Source: Trinickia diaoshuihuensis (lineage in GTDB: Bacteria; Pseudomonadota; Gammaproteobacteria; Burkholderiales; Burkholderiaceae). From it: a stretch of DNA of 64,000 nt. Of this stretch, positions 26,795 to 35,083 are shown one piece after another. The notes below the pieces were generated by a model, which was not told the DNA's origin, did not search any database, and worked only from the letters and a program-made list of their open reading frames with translations. Made by a program: the position numbers and the translations under genes. Within the stretch, counting starts at the first letter, position 1. Each line of letters starts with the position of its first letter. The DNA lies in NCBI RefSeq assembly GCF_003390925.1, contig NZ_QUBS01000082.1, forward strand, positions 124,001 to 188,000, in the 5' to 3' direction.

Positions 26795-27610
26795 ATGATC
26801 CCGCCAACCATTCCCGCGCTCGTTGCGCGAGCCGCCGATCACCCCTCCTTGCGCGAGCACTTATCGCTCGACGAGCGCGAGCAGGTCGCGTTTGCGCGCT
26901 TTCATGACGTTCGGCTGCAAAGCGCCTACCAGCCCATCTTCGACGTCAGCATGAGCGGTATGCAGACGCTATGGAGTTCGCCTGAAAAGGCAGACCGGTT
27001 CGGCGACGAACTGGGCTTCCAGGCGTTGACCGAGCGTGCCGACGGCGAAACGTTCGATCCGTTCGACACCGTCACCGACGATCGCGAACTCGTGACGCTC
27101 GATCGCCTGGCGCGGACGCTGCACGCCGTGAATTTCTTCGGCGCGCAGCGCCACGGCCTACTTTTCCTGCGCGTGCACGAACGGCTGCTCAAGAGCGTCA
27201 AATACGACCACGGGCAGCACTTCTCGTCGGTGCTGATCGGCTTCGGGCTCAATCCGGCGCGCGTCATCATCGAGTTGCCGAGCGCCGCCGTGGCGCACCG
27301 CACGTTTCTCGGCTACCTGGCCAACAGTTACCAGCGCTACGGTTTCAAGGTGGCGGGCAATCTGCCCAATGCCGGGCATATTTTGTCGGTGTCGGACATG
27401 GCGCGGCTCGACTTCATCAAGATCGACGGCGGCGCCGTGCTGCGCGATGCGATGGCCAAGCCGCTGATTGCGTACGCGAACCGGCTCGGCATTCCGCTCA
27501 TTTTCGATCGCGTGGCCACCGAGGCGCAGTTCGACACGCTGGCCCAGTTCGGCGCCCGCTTCGTCCAAGGCCCGCTGTTCGAGCCGAAGAAGGCTTGCGC
27601 GCTGCGTTAG
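26795..27610 (+). CDS. Degenerate EAL-domain protein
   Basis: 271 residues. The fold is recognisable: YQPIFDV at residues 45-51, RVIIELPSAA, FKVAGNLPN, LDFIKIDGGAV, and FVQGPLFEPKKA at the end. However, the EAL signature is replaced by a stretch reading MQTLWSSPEK, the metal-binding Asn strand reads IELPS, and the DD(F/M)G segment is missing (ARLDFIKID only). It is therefore very unlikely to hydrolyse c-di-GMP and may bind it or act through protein contacts, as degenerate EAL proteins can. No sensor or membrane domain is present. It overlaps the convergent IclR gene by four bases. Confidence 0.8.
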   Translation: MIPPTIPALVARAADHPSLREHLSLDEREQVAFARFHDVRLQSAYQPIFDVSMSGMQTLWSSPEKADRFGDELGFQALTERADGETFDPFDTVTDDRELVTLDRLARTLHAVNFFGAQRHGLLFLRVHERLLKSVKYDHGQHFSSVLIGFGLNPARVIIELPSAAVAHRTFLGYLANSYQRYGFKVAGNLPNAGHILSVSDMARLDFIKIDGGAVLRDAMAKPLIAYANRLGIPLIFDRVATEAQFDTLAQFGARFVQGPLFEPKKACALR

Positions 27611-28437
27611 CGCGCCTCGCCCAGGCGCCGCGCCAACGCGCGTAGACGCGGGCCGATGCGCTCGCGAAACATCGCTTCCCCCATCGATGAGGCCGGCCCG
27701 CTGCAACTGAGCACGAGCCAGCGGCCGTCGCGCGGATCGCGAAACGGCACGGCCACCGCATTGACGTCGTCATGCCAGTCGCGAAACGAAAAACAGCAAC
27801 CCTCGCGCGCGAACGCCCCGACCTCGCGCCTAGCAGCTTGGACTTGCGCGGCTCGCTCCCGGCGATCCTCGCCACCGGCCGCTTCCAGCTCGGCGAGCAA
27901 GGCCTCGCGCTCCTCAGCGCCGATGACGGCCAGATAGGCCCGCCCCATCGAACTCGTCAGCATCGATAGCCGCGAACCCGACGCGAGGCCGAGCGTGAGC
28001 GCTGTCTCGCTGCGGATCGTCTCCAGATAGATCATGTCCAGCGCGTCCCGGCAACCGAGCGAGACCGCCGCCCCGACCTCGCGCGCCAACGTGCGCATAT
28101 GCGGACGCGCCAACTCCAGCGTGTCCGTGCCGGCCAGCAGACCGAAGCCGAGCGAGAGCACGCCCGCATCCAGCGCGTACTTGCCGAGCGTTTCGTCAAA
28201 ACGCAAGTAGCCCAGTACCGTCAACGTGTAGGCAAGCCGATTGACCGTGGCTTTCGGCAGTCCCGTGCGCGCGACGAAATCGCGATTGCCGAGCAACGTG
28301 TCGCCGGGCCGGAAAGCCCGCAAGAGCTCGAGCCCACGAGCGAGCGCGACGACGAACTTGCGATCGTCGATGTCCTCCGAGAGTGAAAGCGGCTCGGCGA
28401 CGGGACCGGTTGAAGAGCGAACGGTGGAAGCGCGCAT
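27607..28437 (-). CDS. IclR-family transcriptional regulator
   Basis: 276 residues. The N-terminal winged HTH (ALARGLELLRAFRPG to ARTGLPKATVNRLAYTLTVLGYL) is followed by the IclR effector domain (GAAVSLGCRDALDMIYLE, SMGRAYLAV, GCCFSFRDWHDDVNAVAVPF, VLSCSGPASSM). The ATG giving MRASTVRS avoids a longer start that would run through the palindrome ahead of gcdH. It is divergent from gcdH with 82 bases between, an arrangement typical of a local regulator of that gene. Related regulators include the HmgR/PcaR group. It probably binds GTTCCGC-ATA-GCGGAAC. Confidence 0.9.
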   Translation of the reverse strand: MRASTVRSSTGPVAEPLSLSEDIDDRKFVVALARGLELLRAFRPGDTLLGNRDFVARTGLPKATVNRLAYTLTVLGYLRFDETLGKYALDAGVLSLGFGLLAGTDTLELARPHMRTLAREVGAAVSLGCRDALDMIYLETIRSETALTLGLASGSRLSMLTSSMGRAYLAVIGAEEREALLAELEAAGGEDRRERAAQVQAARREVGAFAREGCCFSFRDWHDDVNAVAVPFRDPRDGRWLVLSCSGPASSMGEAMFRERIGPRLRALARRLGEAR

Positions 28438-28474
28438 CGGCGGGTGATAAACTCGATCGTATTTGCAAAACAGT

Positions 28475-28491
28475 GTTCCGCATAGCGGAAC
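28475..28491. promoter_or_regulatory. Perfect palindrome, probable IclR operator of gcdH
   Basis: GTTCCGC-ATA-GCGGAAC is a perfect 7-bp inverted repeat with a 3-base centre, 29 bases before the gcdH start and 38 bases before the divergent IclR start. Length, symmetry and position match known IclR-family operators. Its central CGCATAG is shared with the pair of palindromes upstream of the homogentisate operon. Confidence 0.7.
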
Positions 28492-28519
28492 TTTAGTCAA
28501 GCATCGAAAGGAGATGACG

Positions 28520-29710
28520 ATGGCCGACGCCGCCCGGTTTCAGTGGGACGACCCGCTGCTGCTCGATCAGCAGTTGAGCGAAGACGAACGGATGGTGCGC
28601 GATGCCGCGCGCGCCTACGCGCAAGACAAACTGCTGCCGCGCGTCACCGAAGCATTCCGTCACGAGCGGACCGACATCGAGATCTTCCGGGAGATGGGCG
28701 AACTCGGCCTGCTCGGCCCGACGATCCCCGACACGTACGGCGGCCCGGGATTGAACTACGTGAGCTACGGCCTGATCGCGCGCGAAGTCGAGCGCGTGGA
28801 TTCGGGCTATCGCTCGATGATGTCGGTGCAATCCTCGCTCGTCATGGTGCCGATCTTCGAGTTCGGCTCCGACGCGCAAAAAGCCAAATATCTGCCGAAG
28901 CTCGCCACGGGAGAATGGATCGGCTGCTTTGGTTTGACCGAACCGAATCACGGCTCGGACCCGGGCAGCATGGTCACGCGGGCGCGCAAGGTCGACGGCG
29001 GCTACTCGCTCTCGGGCGCGAAAATGTGGATTACGAACTCGCCGATCGCCGACGTGTTCGTGGTCTGGGCCAAGCTCGAGGAGAACGGCGCCGATGCGAT
29101 CCGCGGCTTCATTCTGGAAAAAGGCTGGAAGGGGCTGACGGCGCCGGCGATCCACGGCAAGGTTGGGCTGCGCGCGTCGATCACGGGCGAAATCGTCCTC
29201 GACGACGTGTTCGTCCCGCAGGAGAACATGTTGCCGGGCGTCAGCGGTTTGCGCGGCCCGTTTACCTGCCTGAACTCGGCTCGCTACGGAATCGCCTGGG
29301 GCGCGCTCGGGGCCGCGGAATCGTGCTGGCACACGGCTCGCCAATACGTGCTCGACCGCAAGCAGTTCGGCCGCCCGCTGGCGGCCAACCAGTTGATTCA
29401 AAAGAAACTCGCCGATATGCAAACCGAGATCACGCTCGGCCTGCAAGGCGTGCTGCGCCTCGGACGCATGAAGGACGAAGGCACGGCCGCCACTGAAATC
29501 ACGTCGATTATGAAACGCAATTCGTGCGGCAAGGCGCTCGAAATCGCGCGGCTTGCCCGCGACATGCTCGGCGGCAACGGCATTTCGGACGAGTTCGGCG
29601 TGGCGCGCCATCTCGTCAATCTCGAAGTCGTGAACACCTACGAAGGTACGCACGATATCCACGCGCTGATCCTCGGCCGCGCGCAAACCGGGATTCAGGC
29701 GTTCTTCTGA
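28520..29710 (+). CDS. gcdH: Glutaryl-CoA dehydrogenase
   Basis: 396 residues. This FAD enzyme converts glutaryl-CoA to crotonyl-CoA and CO2 in lysine, tryptophan and aromatic breakdown, passing electrons to [22 protein letters not shown] at the start, [37 protein letters not shown], and the end [22 protein letters not shown] with the catalytic Glu in TYEGTHD match the GCDH group; the single YEGTHDIH ending separates it from other acyl-CoA dehydrogenases. AAAGGAG six bases before the second ATG favours this start. A strong hairpin follows the gene. Control by the divergent IclR protein is likely. Confidence 0.93.
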   Translation: MADAARFQWDDPLLLDQQLSEDERMVRDAARAYAQDKLLPRVTEAFRHERTDIEIFREMGELGLLGPTIPDTYGGPGLNYVSYGLIAREVERVDSGYRSMMSVQSSLVMVPIFEFGSDAQKAKYLPKLATGEWIGCFGLTEPNHGSDPGSMVTRARKVDGGYSLSGAKMWITNSPIADVFVVWAKLEENGADAIRGFILEKGWKGLTAPAIHGKVGLRASITGEIVLDDVFVPQENMLPGVSGLRGPFTCLNSARYGIAWGALGAAESCWHTARQYVLDRKQFGRPLAANQLIQKKLADMQTEITLGLQGVLRLGRMKDEGTAATEITSIMKRNSCGKALEIARLARDMLGGNGISDEFGVARHLVNLEVVNTYEGTHDIHALILGRAQTGIQAFF

Positions 29711-29764
29711 TCGAATCGATCGGCTTGCTCACTTCAGACGAATCCTCTGCGTCGAGCCCAAACC

Positions 29765-29802
29765 AAACCGGCCGCAAGCTCCTTGAGGCGTGCGGCCGGT
29801 TT
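29765..29802 (+). terminator. Hairpin terminator after gcdH
   Basis: AAACCGGCCGCA and TGCGGCCGGTTT form a perfect 12-bp stem with a 14-base loop, starting 54 bases after the gcdH stop. The T-rich tail is short (TTTCGTCTT), so termination may be partial. Confidence 0.75.
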
Positions 29803-30049
29803 CGTCTTGGGCCGCCTCGGCAGGCATCCGCGCTCGACTGCCCACGTCTTTGTAATTTCGTCTCGCCGCCAAGACACTGCGGATGACCTGACCTGCGTCG
29901 ACTCGGCGTGCGTTCGTGCCTGCATACTATGAGTGCGTATGAGTGCGCCGCCGGGAATGATTCGTGCGCGGCGCGAACTAGGCCGCAGCACACCGCCGAT
30001 CGTCCTATCTTTGGTACGATGCACGCGTGCACGATACAAGGGGGCTCTA

Positions 30050-30352
30050 ATGTCAGAAGTCAACAAGGAGAGATTGATGTCCGATATCCGTACCGTCCTC
30101 GCCGACGCCGAGGACCTTTTGAAGCAAGCGGCCAGCGCGACCGGCGAACGCGCTTCCGAATTGCGCGAAACCGCGCTCGGCCGCTTGAAGCAAGCGAAGG
30201 AAAAAGCGGCGGACGTCCAAGTGGTTGTCGTCGAGAAAGGCAAGAAGGCCGTACGCGCCACCGACGACTATGTCCACGAACATCCATGGACGGCCATCGG
30301 TATCGCGGCCGGCGTGGGCGTGCTCGTCGGCCTGCTGATCAACCGCAAATAA
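30050..30352 (+). CDS. DUF883 (ElaB/YqjD-type) membrane-anchored ribosome-associated protein
   Basis: 100 residues. An amphipathic Ala/Glu/Lys-rich helix with coiled-coil character (about 8-75) is followed by a C-terminal membrane anchor (PWTAIGIAAGVGVLVGLLINRK split as HPWTAIGIAAG and VGVLVGLLINRK). In Escherichia coli ElaB and YqjD are stationary-phase inner-membrane proteins, and YqjD binds ribosomes. AAGGGGG about eight bases before the ATG supports this start. It is followed by YqjE-like and DUF3318 genes, the same association as yqjDEK. Confidence 0.88.
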   Translation: MSEVNKERLMSDIRTVLADAEDLLKQAASATGERASELRETALGRLKQAKEKAADVQVVVVEKGKKAVRATDDYVHEHPWTAIGIAAGVGVLVGLLINRK

Positions 30353-30478
30353 CCGCGCCCGCGCGCGAAGGGCGGCCCGCGTCCTTCCATCCGCGGGCTT
30401 TTGCCGAGCATGGCCGGAGCCGGGTGACGCCCGCTCCGCCAATGCAGGCCGTCGCATTGCATGCATTTTCGCCAATCC

Positions 30479-30865
30479 ATGCCAAACGATACGCATTCGC
30501 AGCACGCCGGCCACGGGCCGTTGCGCCGCATGATCGGATCGGTGCTCGCCCTGTTTCACGCGCGCCTCGAGCTGATCGGCATCGAGTTGGCCGAGGAGCG
30601 CGAGCGCCTCGTCGCCGTGATCTTCCTCGGGCTCGTCGCCGCGATCTTCGCGCTGATGGCGCTCATCAGCTTGACGGCCCTGGTTGCCGTCGCCTTCTGG
30701 GACACCTATCGCTGGCAAGTGCTGGCCGGCATCACCGGCGTCTACGCGATCGGCGCGCTCATCTGCGCGCTGCGCGCGCGTAGCGGCTTGCGCGCGGCGC
30801 CGATCGTGTTCGAGGCCGTCTTGCACGAATTCGAGAAGGACCGCGACATGTTCCGCGAACCGTGA
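30479..30865 (+). CDS. YqjE-like phage-holin-family membrane protein
   Basis: 128 residues from the ATG giving MPNDTHSQ; an in-frame ATG 18 bases upstream is an alternative, and neither has a good ribosome binding site. LFHARLELIGIELAEERERL is the typical YqjE amphipathic helix, followed by two membrane segments (LVAVIFLGLVAAIFALMAL and a second around residues 77-100). The family is grouped with holin-like proteins but no lytic role is known. It is co-directional with the DUF883 gene upstream. Confidence 0.82.
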   Translation: MPNDTHSQHAGHGPLRRMIGSVLALFHARLELIGIELAEERERLVAVIFLGLVAAIFALMALISLTALVAVAFWDTYRWQVLAGITGVYAIGALICALRARSGLRAAPIVFEAVLHEFEKDRDMFREP

Positions 30866-30953
30866 TCGCGACCGCGCGCCGGACTTGCGCTGTCGTGCGG
30901 CGCGCCCCTCGTTGCGATTTCCGGCCCTTTCGGCTCTTCGAACCTGCGCCCCT

Positions 30954-31412
30954 ATGAACCAAATCCCCTCCTCAAGCTCGGCACACCGTAAGCGTTCCTC
31001 GGTGCGGGACGCCAGCACCCCGCAGATGCGCGCCGTCCGCAAGGAGTTGCTGTTGCTGCGCGCCGAGGTCGAGCGTGCCGAATTCATTCAAGCGCGCGCG
31101 GAGCTACAGCGCAAATTCGCCAGCCTCGGTTGGATCAAGCTGCTCGTGCCGGGATTGGGCCGCACGCGCGGGAAGCCGTCGGCGCGCGGCGTCAATGCAA
31201 CGATCAGCGATTGGGTCTTCCAACATCCGCTCGTGACTTCGCTGGCGTCACTCGTAATAGGCAAGCCGCTGCGTGCGACGGTGGCCGCCGGCGCCAAGCC
31301 GTTGCTCAAATGGGGCGCCTTGGGTGCGGCCGCTTTCGCCGGGCTGCGCGCCTGGAGTCATTTCTCGCACCGGCACGACGAAGCGGGCGGCGCGGACGAA
31401 GCCAGCGAGTAG
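30954..31412 (+). CDS. DUF3318 protein, YqjK-like position
   Basis: 152 residues. RKELLLLRAEVERAEFIQA is a charged helix typical of DUF3318. The C-terminus has short hydrophobic stretches (PLVTSLASLVIGKPLR and WGALGAAAFAGLRAW), which could be peripheral or membrane-inserted. It is third in the DUF883-YqjE-DUF3318 row, matching a gene order common in Burkholderiaceae; function unknown. Confidence 0.78.
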   Translation: MNQIPSSSSAHRKRSSVRDASTPQMRAVRKELLLLRAEVERAEFIQARAELQRKFASLGWIKLLVPGLGRTRGKPSARGVNATISDWVFQHPLVTSLASLVIGKPLRATVAAGAKPLLKWGALGAAAFAGLRAWSHFSHRHDEAGGADEASE

Positions 31413-31492
31413 CCGCGCCCGTTGCCTCACGATAAGCGATAAGCGCGTGCCCGCCCGGCATGGCGGCTCATGAGCCGTAGCCGGACTTCTCG

Positions 31493-31987
31493 TTAAATCG
31501 CCCGCCCGGCCCAGCAGCGCTCGACACTGGCGCCGCCCATCGCCGCGCCCAGATTCGAACGGAATCCAAGGGCATCGAGCACGAACACCCCGCACGCGTC
31601 GCCGCGCATCGGGCCATCGGCCTCGGGAATCGCTTTAAGCGCGTATCCCCCGCTTGCCTCGCCGTTCGCGGACACCTCCAGCCGATAGACGGCCCTTCCC
31701 CGCTCCGGCACACGATCGAGGCCGGGGGGCAACCGAGGCGCTGTCCGTAACGGCGAGGCATCGGCGGCGATATGTTGCGCGGCCCGATGCAACGCCATCA
31801 CGGCATCGATCCGGTGGCCTCGTGCGCAGTAGGCCCGATATGACGGTATGGCGTATGCGGTCAGCACGGCTGCCACAGCCAGCGCAATGACGACTTCGAG
31901 CATCGAAAAGCCCGTCCCGTTCGTGCGTTGGAGACGAGCGAGTGCTGCGGCGGAGGCCGGAGGGGTTCGCATCATGGCGTCGTTCAT
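31493..31987 (-). CDS. pilE: PilE-type minor pilin
   Basis: 164 residues. A type III leader peptide ends with the prepilin peptidase site TG/FSMLEVVIALAVAAVL: Phe at +1, Glu at +5, then a hydrophobic helix. RGHRIDAVMALHRAAQHIA and paired Cys residues near the C-terminus (DACGVFVL and ERCWAGRAI) resemble PilE-like minor pilins. GGAGAGAG before the ATG supports this start. It is last in the five-gene minor-pilin cluster, 47 bases after pilX. No PilY1 adhesin gene is present here. Confidence 0.85.
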   Translation of the reverse strand: MNDAMMRTPPASAAALARLQRTNGTGFSMLEVVIALAVAAVLTAYAIPSYRAYCARGHRIDAVMALHRAAQHIAADASPLRTAPRLPPGLDRVPERGRAVYRLEVSANGEASGGYALKAIPEADGPMRGDACGVFVLDALGFRSNLGAAMGGASVERCWAGRAI

Positions 31988-32034
31988 CTCTCTCCCGATT
32001 CGTCGTTGTGGTGGATGATGCTCTGCCAGCGGCA

Positions 32035-32565
32035 TTAGTTCGTGGTCGGCGCGGACAGGATGCGCCGCCATGCCTGCCGCTCCCGGCCCGACTCGCGCGC
32101 AATCGTCAGTTCGAGCCAAGCTTGCGTCGATTCGAGCGCACCGAACCCACGTGCGGTGATTCGATAGGCTCGCGCTTGTTCATCGCTTTCGGGGCCTTCG
32201 AGGCTATCGGGGCCCACGGCTTCGATCACACAGTGCGGCGGGCGCGCCGAACCGGGCCACGACGGCACGGGCTCGTACGCGGCAAGCCCGTCGAAAGCCG
32301 TTCGCTGCGCCGGCGCCGTATGCCACGCGGGATGCGCGGGTGCGATGCCGGCGCGCCAGTCGCGGACGCATAGGGCCAGCGCGCTGTCGGCCGCTTGCGA
32401 CGCCCGCAAATGCTCGCGCAGATTGTCGTCGAATCGGTTTCGCGCCATCGACACCTCGAGCCACGCAGCCGATGTCGCCAACATCATCGAAGCAAGCATC
32501 AATGCGCTCGGCAGCGCGACACCTCTGTGGCGACGCCACGATCGACGACAACGGAGGACCGTCAT
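32035..32565 (-). CDS. pilX: PilX-type minor pilin/assembly protein
   Basis: 176 residues. An Arg-rich N-terminus precedes GVALPSALMLASMMLATSAAW and a RNRFDDNLREHLRASQAADSAL helix, the usual PilX arrangement; the Glu at +5 is replaced (ALPSA), as in other PilX/GspK-like tip pilins. The start overlaps the pilW stop by four bases (ATGA). It probably helps form the priming tip of a type IV pilus. Confidence 0.78.
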   Translation of the reverse strand: MTVLRCRRSWRRHRGVALPSALMLASMMLATSAAWLEVSMARNRFDDNLREHLRASQAADSALALCVRDWRAGIAPAHPAWHTAPAQRTAFDGLAAYEPVPSWPGSARPPHCVIEAVGPDSLEGPESDEQARAYRITARGFGALESTQAWLELTIARESGRERQAWRRILSAPTTN

Positions 32566-33431
32566 AGCAGCGTCCCAGCCTGGTTGCGCACAACCACACG
32601 ACGCGACAACGACAACCGAGCGCGTCCGTCATCGCTCGAAACATACTGCCCGTCGCAACCGACGAAGCCACCGGCGCCCACGATGCGCCGTCCGCGCGCA
32701 ACGACACATAAGTCGACCGCCAGCACTTCGGCCCACCGCACCGGCGTAAGGGAGACGGTACTCGCACGAACGGGTTCGCTGGCCCCCGGCAGCCAATAGC
32801 GGATTTCCATTCGCTCGATCCCTTCGACAATCGGCTGCGGCGTCCCACCGCCCCCGTTGCCGGCGCAATACAGTTCCGGCTCGCCACGCCGCGGCGGTTG
32901 AGCGACGTAAAACCGGTTGACGATCGTAGCCTGTGCTCCGGAGCGCCCGACGCCTTGCCCGAGACAATCAGTCGCCTCGCCCGAGGCCCCGCGCCAAGTG
33001 GCCACCGCATCGTCGATATAGCGCACGACGATCTCGTCCGACCCTGCGCGAACCGCGCGATCGCCGATACAGCCCAGCTCATCGGGCTCGTTGCCGGCAA
33101 CGAGCCGAGCGGACTGACAACCGAAAACGCCTGGAGAGACGTGGGCCTTTAGCGCCGGTTCGCCGACGGGCGCAAACCCGGCTAGCTGGATCTGCTGTCC
33201 GACGAGCATCAGCGCCGCGGCTGCCGCCTCATACATGCGAGCCCCATCGGCCGCCCGATCGAACGATTCGCGATGGCTTCGATACAAGGCCAACGCGCCG
33301 GCTAGCACGCCTAGCCCGATCGCCGCAGCGATCAACCACTCGAGCAGCAAATGGCCGCGTTGCCCGCGCGAGGAGCGTGGTCTCGCCGCACGCGCAAGCG
33401 CCCGTATTGCGCCGTCCAGCCTCGCTCGCAT
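32562..33431 (-). CDS. pilW: PilW-type minor pilin
   Basis: 289 residues. RGHLLLEWLIAAAIGLGVLAG is the prepilin cleavage and hydrophobic helix with Glu at +5. The long globular part holds several Cys residues (FGCQSARL, DELGCIGD, DLCVVARG, FVGCDGQY). The internal ATG preceded by GGAGGGAA and overlapping the pilV stop by one base (TAATG) is preferred to a start 36 bases upstream inside pilV. PilW forms part of the minor pilin priming complex with PilV, PilX, FimT and PilE. Confidence 0.85.
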   Translation of the reverse strand: MRARLDGAIRALARAARPRSSRGQRGHLLLEWLIAAAIGLGVLAGALALYRSHRESFDRAADGARMYEAAAAALMLVGQQIQLAGFAPVGEPALKAHVSPGVFGCQSARLVAGNEPDELGCIGDRAVRAGSDEIVVRYIDDAVATWRGASGEATDCLGQGVGRSGAQATIVNRFYVAQPPRRGEPELYCAGNGGGGTPQPIVEGIERMEIRYWLPGASEPVRASTVSLTPVRWAEVLAVDLCVVARGRRIVGAGGFVGCDGQYVSSDDGRARLSLSRRVVVRNQAGTLL

Positions 33432-33859
33432 TATTTCCCTCCCGCGAAGAACGAGAGTGCGATACATGACGCGGGCGCGTAGCCATCAGCGGCCGAGCAA
33501 GGGTCTGAATCGGGAGGGCGCCCGTGCTCGGCCCCGCCCGGCCAATGCACGACGACAGAAGCGATATCGCCCCGGCCATCGCTTATCTCAACCTTTGTAC
33601 CCGGCGCAATCGCCTGTGCGCGCGCTCGCGAATACTCGAGCAGGACCGAATGTCCCTCGGGCAATCGCATGGTCTCGGCTATCGACGCGGCCAGCCATGA
33701 GGCCCGGGCGCGCCGCGTGGACGTGTCGGCCTCGTGCAGCGCCGCCAATCGAGCCGCGGCGACGCCGAGCATCGAAACGGCAACGAGTGACAACGCCACC
33801 AACACCTCGACCAAGGAAGCGCCAGCGCATCCGCGCGTATTGCAGCGGCTCGTATTCAT
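33431..33859 (-). CDS. pilV: PilV-type minor pilin
   Basis: 142 residues. CAGASLVEVLVALSLVAVSMLG is the N-terminal prepilin segment (given here as CAGASLVEVLVA then LSLVAVSMLG), with cleavage after Gly or Ala and Glu five residues on. The short globular domain ends in DPCSAADGYAPASC. The ATG overlaps the fimT/gspH stop as ATGA, which fixes the start despite a longer open frame upstream. Confidence 0.85.
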   Translation of the reverse strand: MNTSRCNTRGCAGASLVEVLVALSLVAVSMLGVAAARLAALHEADTSTRRARASWLAASIAETMRLPEGHSVLLEYSRARAQAIAPGTKVEISDGRGDIASVVVHWPGGAEHGRPPDSDPCSAADGYAPASCIALSFFAGGK

Positions 33860-34437
33860 GCGCCGCGGCCCCGATCGCATCCGCCGCGGTCCAGCCTCGG
33901 CCGTCCACCCGCGGCGATGCGAATACACCGGCGCAAACGATCGGCATCGCTTGCCCCGATCGCACCCGCCGCCGCGAGTTCGAAGCGGCGAAAACCACCG
34001 ATGACCTGCCCAGCCGGTGGCGTGAATTCGACCGGCACTGTGCGCGCGGCGATGGAGACGCCCGGCGCTCGCCGATAGACGCGCAACGCTTGCGCCGAGG
34101 GCCCGGGGTCCGCGACGACCGCCCAGCCGCACGACCACGCGATGGCGCCCCGTGGGCAAGGCTCGAAGCTAGGCGCGCAACGAGCCGTGCCATCGACGGC
34201 GCACACGACGACGCGAACCCCACGGGCGATCGCCTCGCCCCGAGCCAACGTCATGCTTGCGAGCAGCGCTCTGGCCGCCCCGTCCACACGATCGCGTGCA
34301 TGCCAGGCCGAGAACATGGGCGCCGCGACCACGGCGGCCGATGCCGTCAACGCGATGACGACGAGTAGCTCGACGAGTGAAAAACCGCCGCGGCGCATGG
34401 CCCGGCGAACGTGGCCAGGCCCGAATACGTCTTGCAT
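33856..34437 (-). CDS. fimT: GspH/FimT-family pseudopilin
   Basis: 193 residues. RRGGFSLVELLVVIALTASA gives a classical prepilin site (G/FSLVE) followed by the hydrophobic helix. ALLASMTLARGEAIARGVRVVVC and the W-containing central strand SCGWAVVADPG are standard GspH/FimT features. The C-terminus has a short RLRRCIRIAAGGRPRL end. It is the first gene of the minor-pilin cluster, 160 bases after nrdR on the same strand. A start at an in-frame ATG 13 codons later is possible. Confidence 0.85.
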   Translation of the reverse strand: MQDVFGPGHVRRAMRRGGFSLVELLVVIALTASAAVVAAPMFSAWHARDRVDGAARALLASMTLARGEAIARGVRVVVCAVDGTARCAPSFEPCPRGAIAWSCGWAVVADPGPSAQALRVYRRAPGVSIAARTVPVEFTPPAGQVIGGFRRFELAAAGAIGASDADRLRRCIRIAAGGRPRLDRGGCDRGRGA

Positions 34438-34597
34438 CTTTGCTCGCTCCGATCGTCGACACGTCGACAATCTAGCGAGTCCCGCCGCGCGGCACCATCG
34501 TCCGTTCGGCCTAATGGAGCGCCACGACCCCTGCGGCCGACAATGGCGCATTCATCGATTGCAGCGGAGAAAAGGCGTGGTTAAAGCAGAAAAGAGA

Positions 34598-35077
34598 TCA
34601 GCGCTTGCGCGTGGGCTTGTCTTGCTTCGGCCGGCGAAACTCCTCGATCACATCCTCGAATTCGGATACGTCTTCGAAGCGCCGGTACACGGAAGCAAAC
34701 CTCACATAGGCGATCTTGTCGAGCGCGAGCAACTCGTTCATCACGAGTTCGCCCAACCGTTCGCTACGCACTTCGCGCTCGCCGCTGCCGAGCAATTGAT
34801 ATTCGATGCGGGCCACCGCCGCATCGATGGCCTCGGCGGACACGGGGCGCTTGCGCAGCGCGAGCCGCATGCTCGCCGCGATTTTGCGGCGGTCGAATTC
34901 ACTGCGGCTGCCATCCTTCTTGACCACCGCCGGCAGCGTCAACTCAACCCGCTCGTACGTCGTGAAACGCTTGTCGCAGGCTGGGCAGCGCCGGCGCCGC
35001 CGAATTGCGGCGCCGTCCTCCGATACGCGCGAGTCGACCACTTGCGTATCTTCGTGCCGGCAGAAGGGGCAGCGCAT
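34598..35077 (-). CDS. nrdR: Transcriptional repressor NrdR
   Basis: 159 residues, normal length. The zinc ribbon is [17 protein letters not shown] with a second pair in [17 protein letters not shown], followed by the ATP-cone ([19 protein letters not shown]). NrdR senses (d)ATP and represses ribonucleotide reductase genes. It lies six bases after glyA, a pairing conserved in many beta-proteobacteria. Confidence 0.97.
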   Translation of the reverse strand: MRCPFCRHEDTQVVDSRVSEDGAAIRRRRRCPACDKRFTTYERVELTLPAVVKKDGSRSEFDRRKIAASMRLALRKRPVSAEAIDAAVARIEYQLLGSGEREVRSERLGELVMNELLALDKIAYVRFASVYRRFEDVSEFEDVIEEFRRPKQDKPTRKR

Positions 35078-35083
35078 AGCCGG

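Noticed and set aside
31464-31477. CGGCTCATGAGCCG palindrome between convergent genes, as terminator
   Set aside because: The stem has no loop and there is no T-tract on either side; could be chance.
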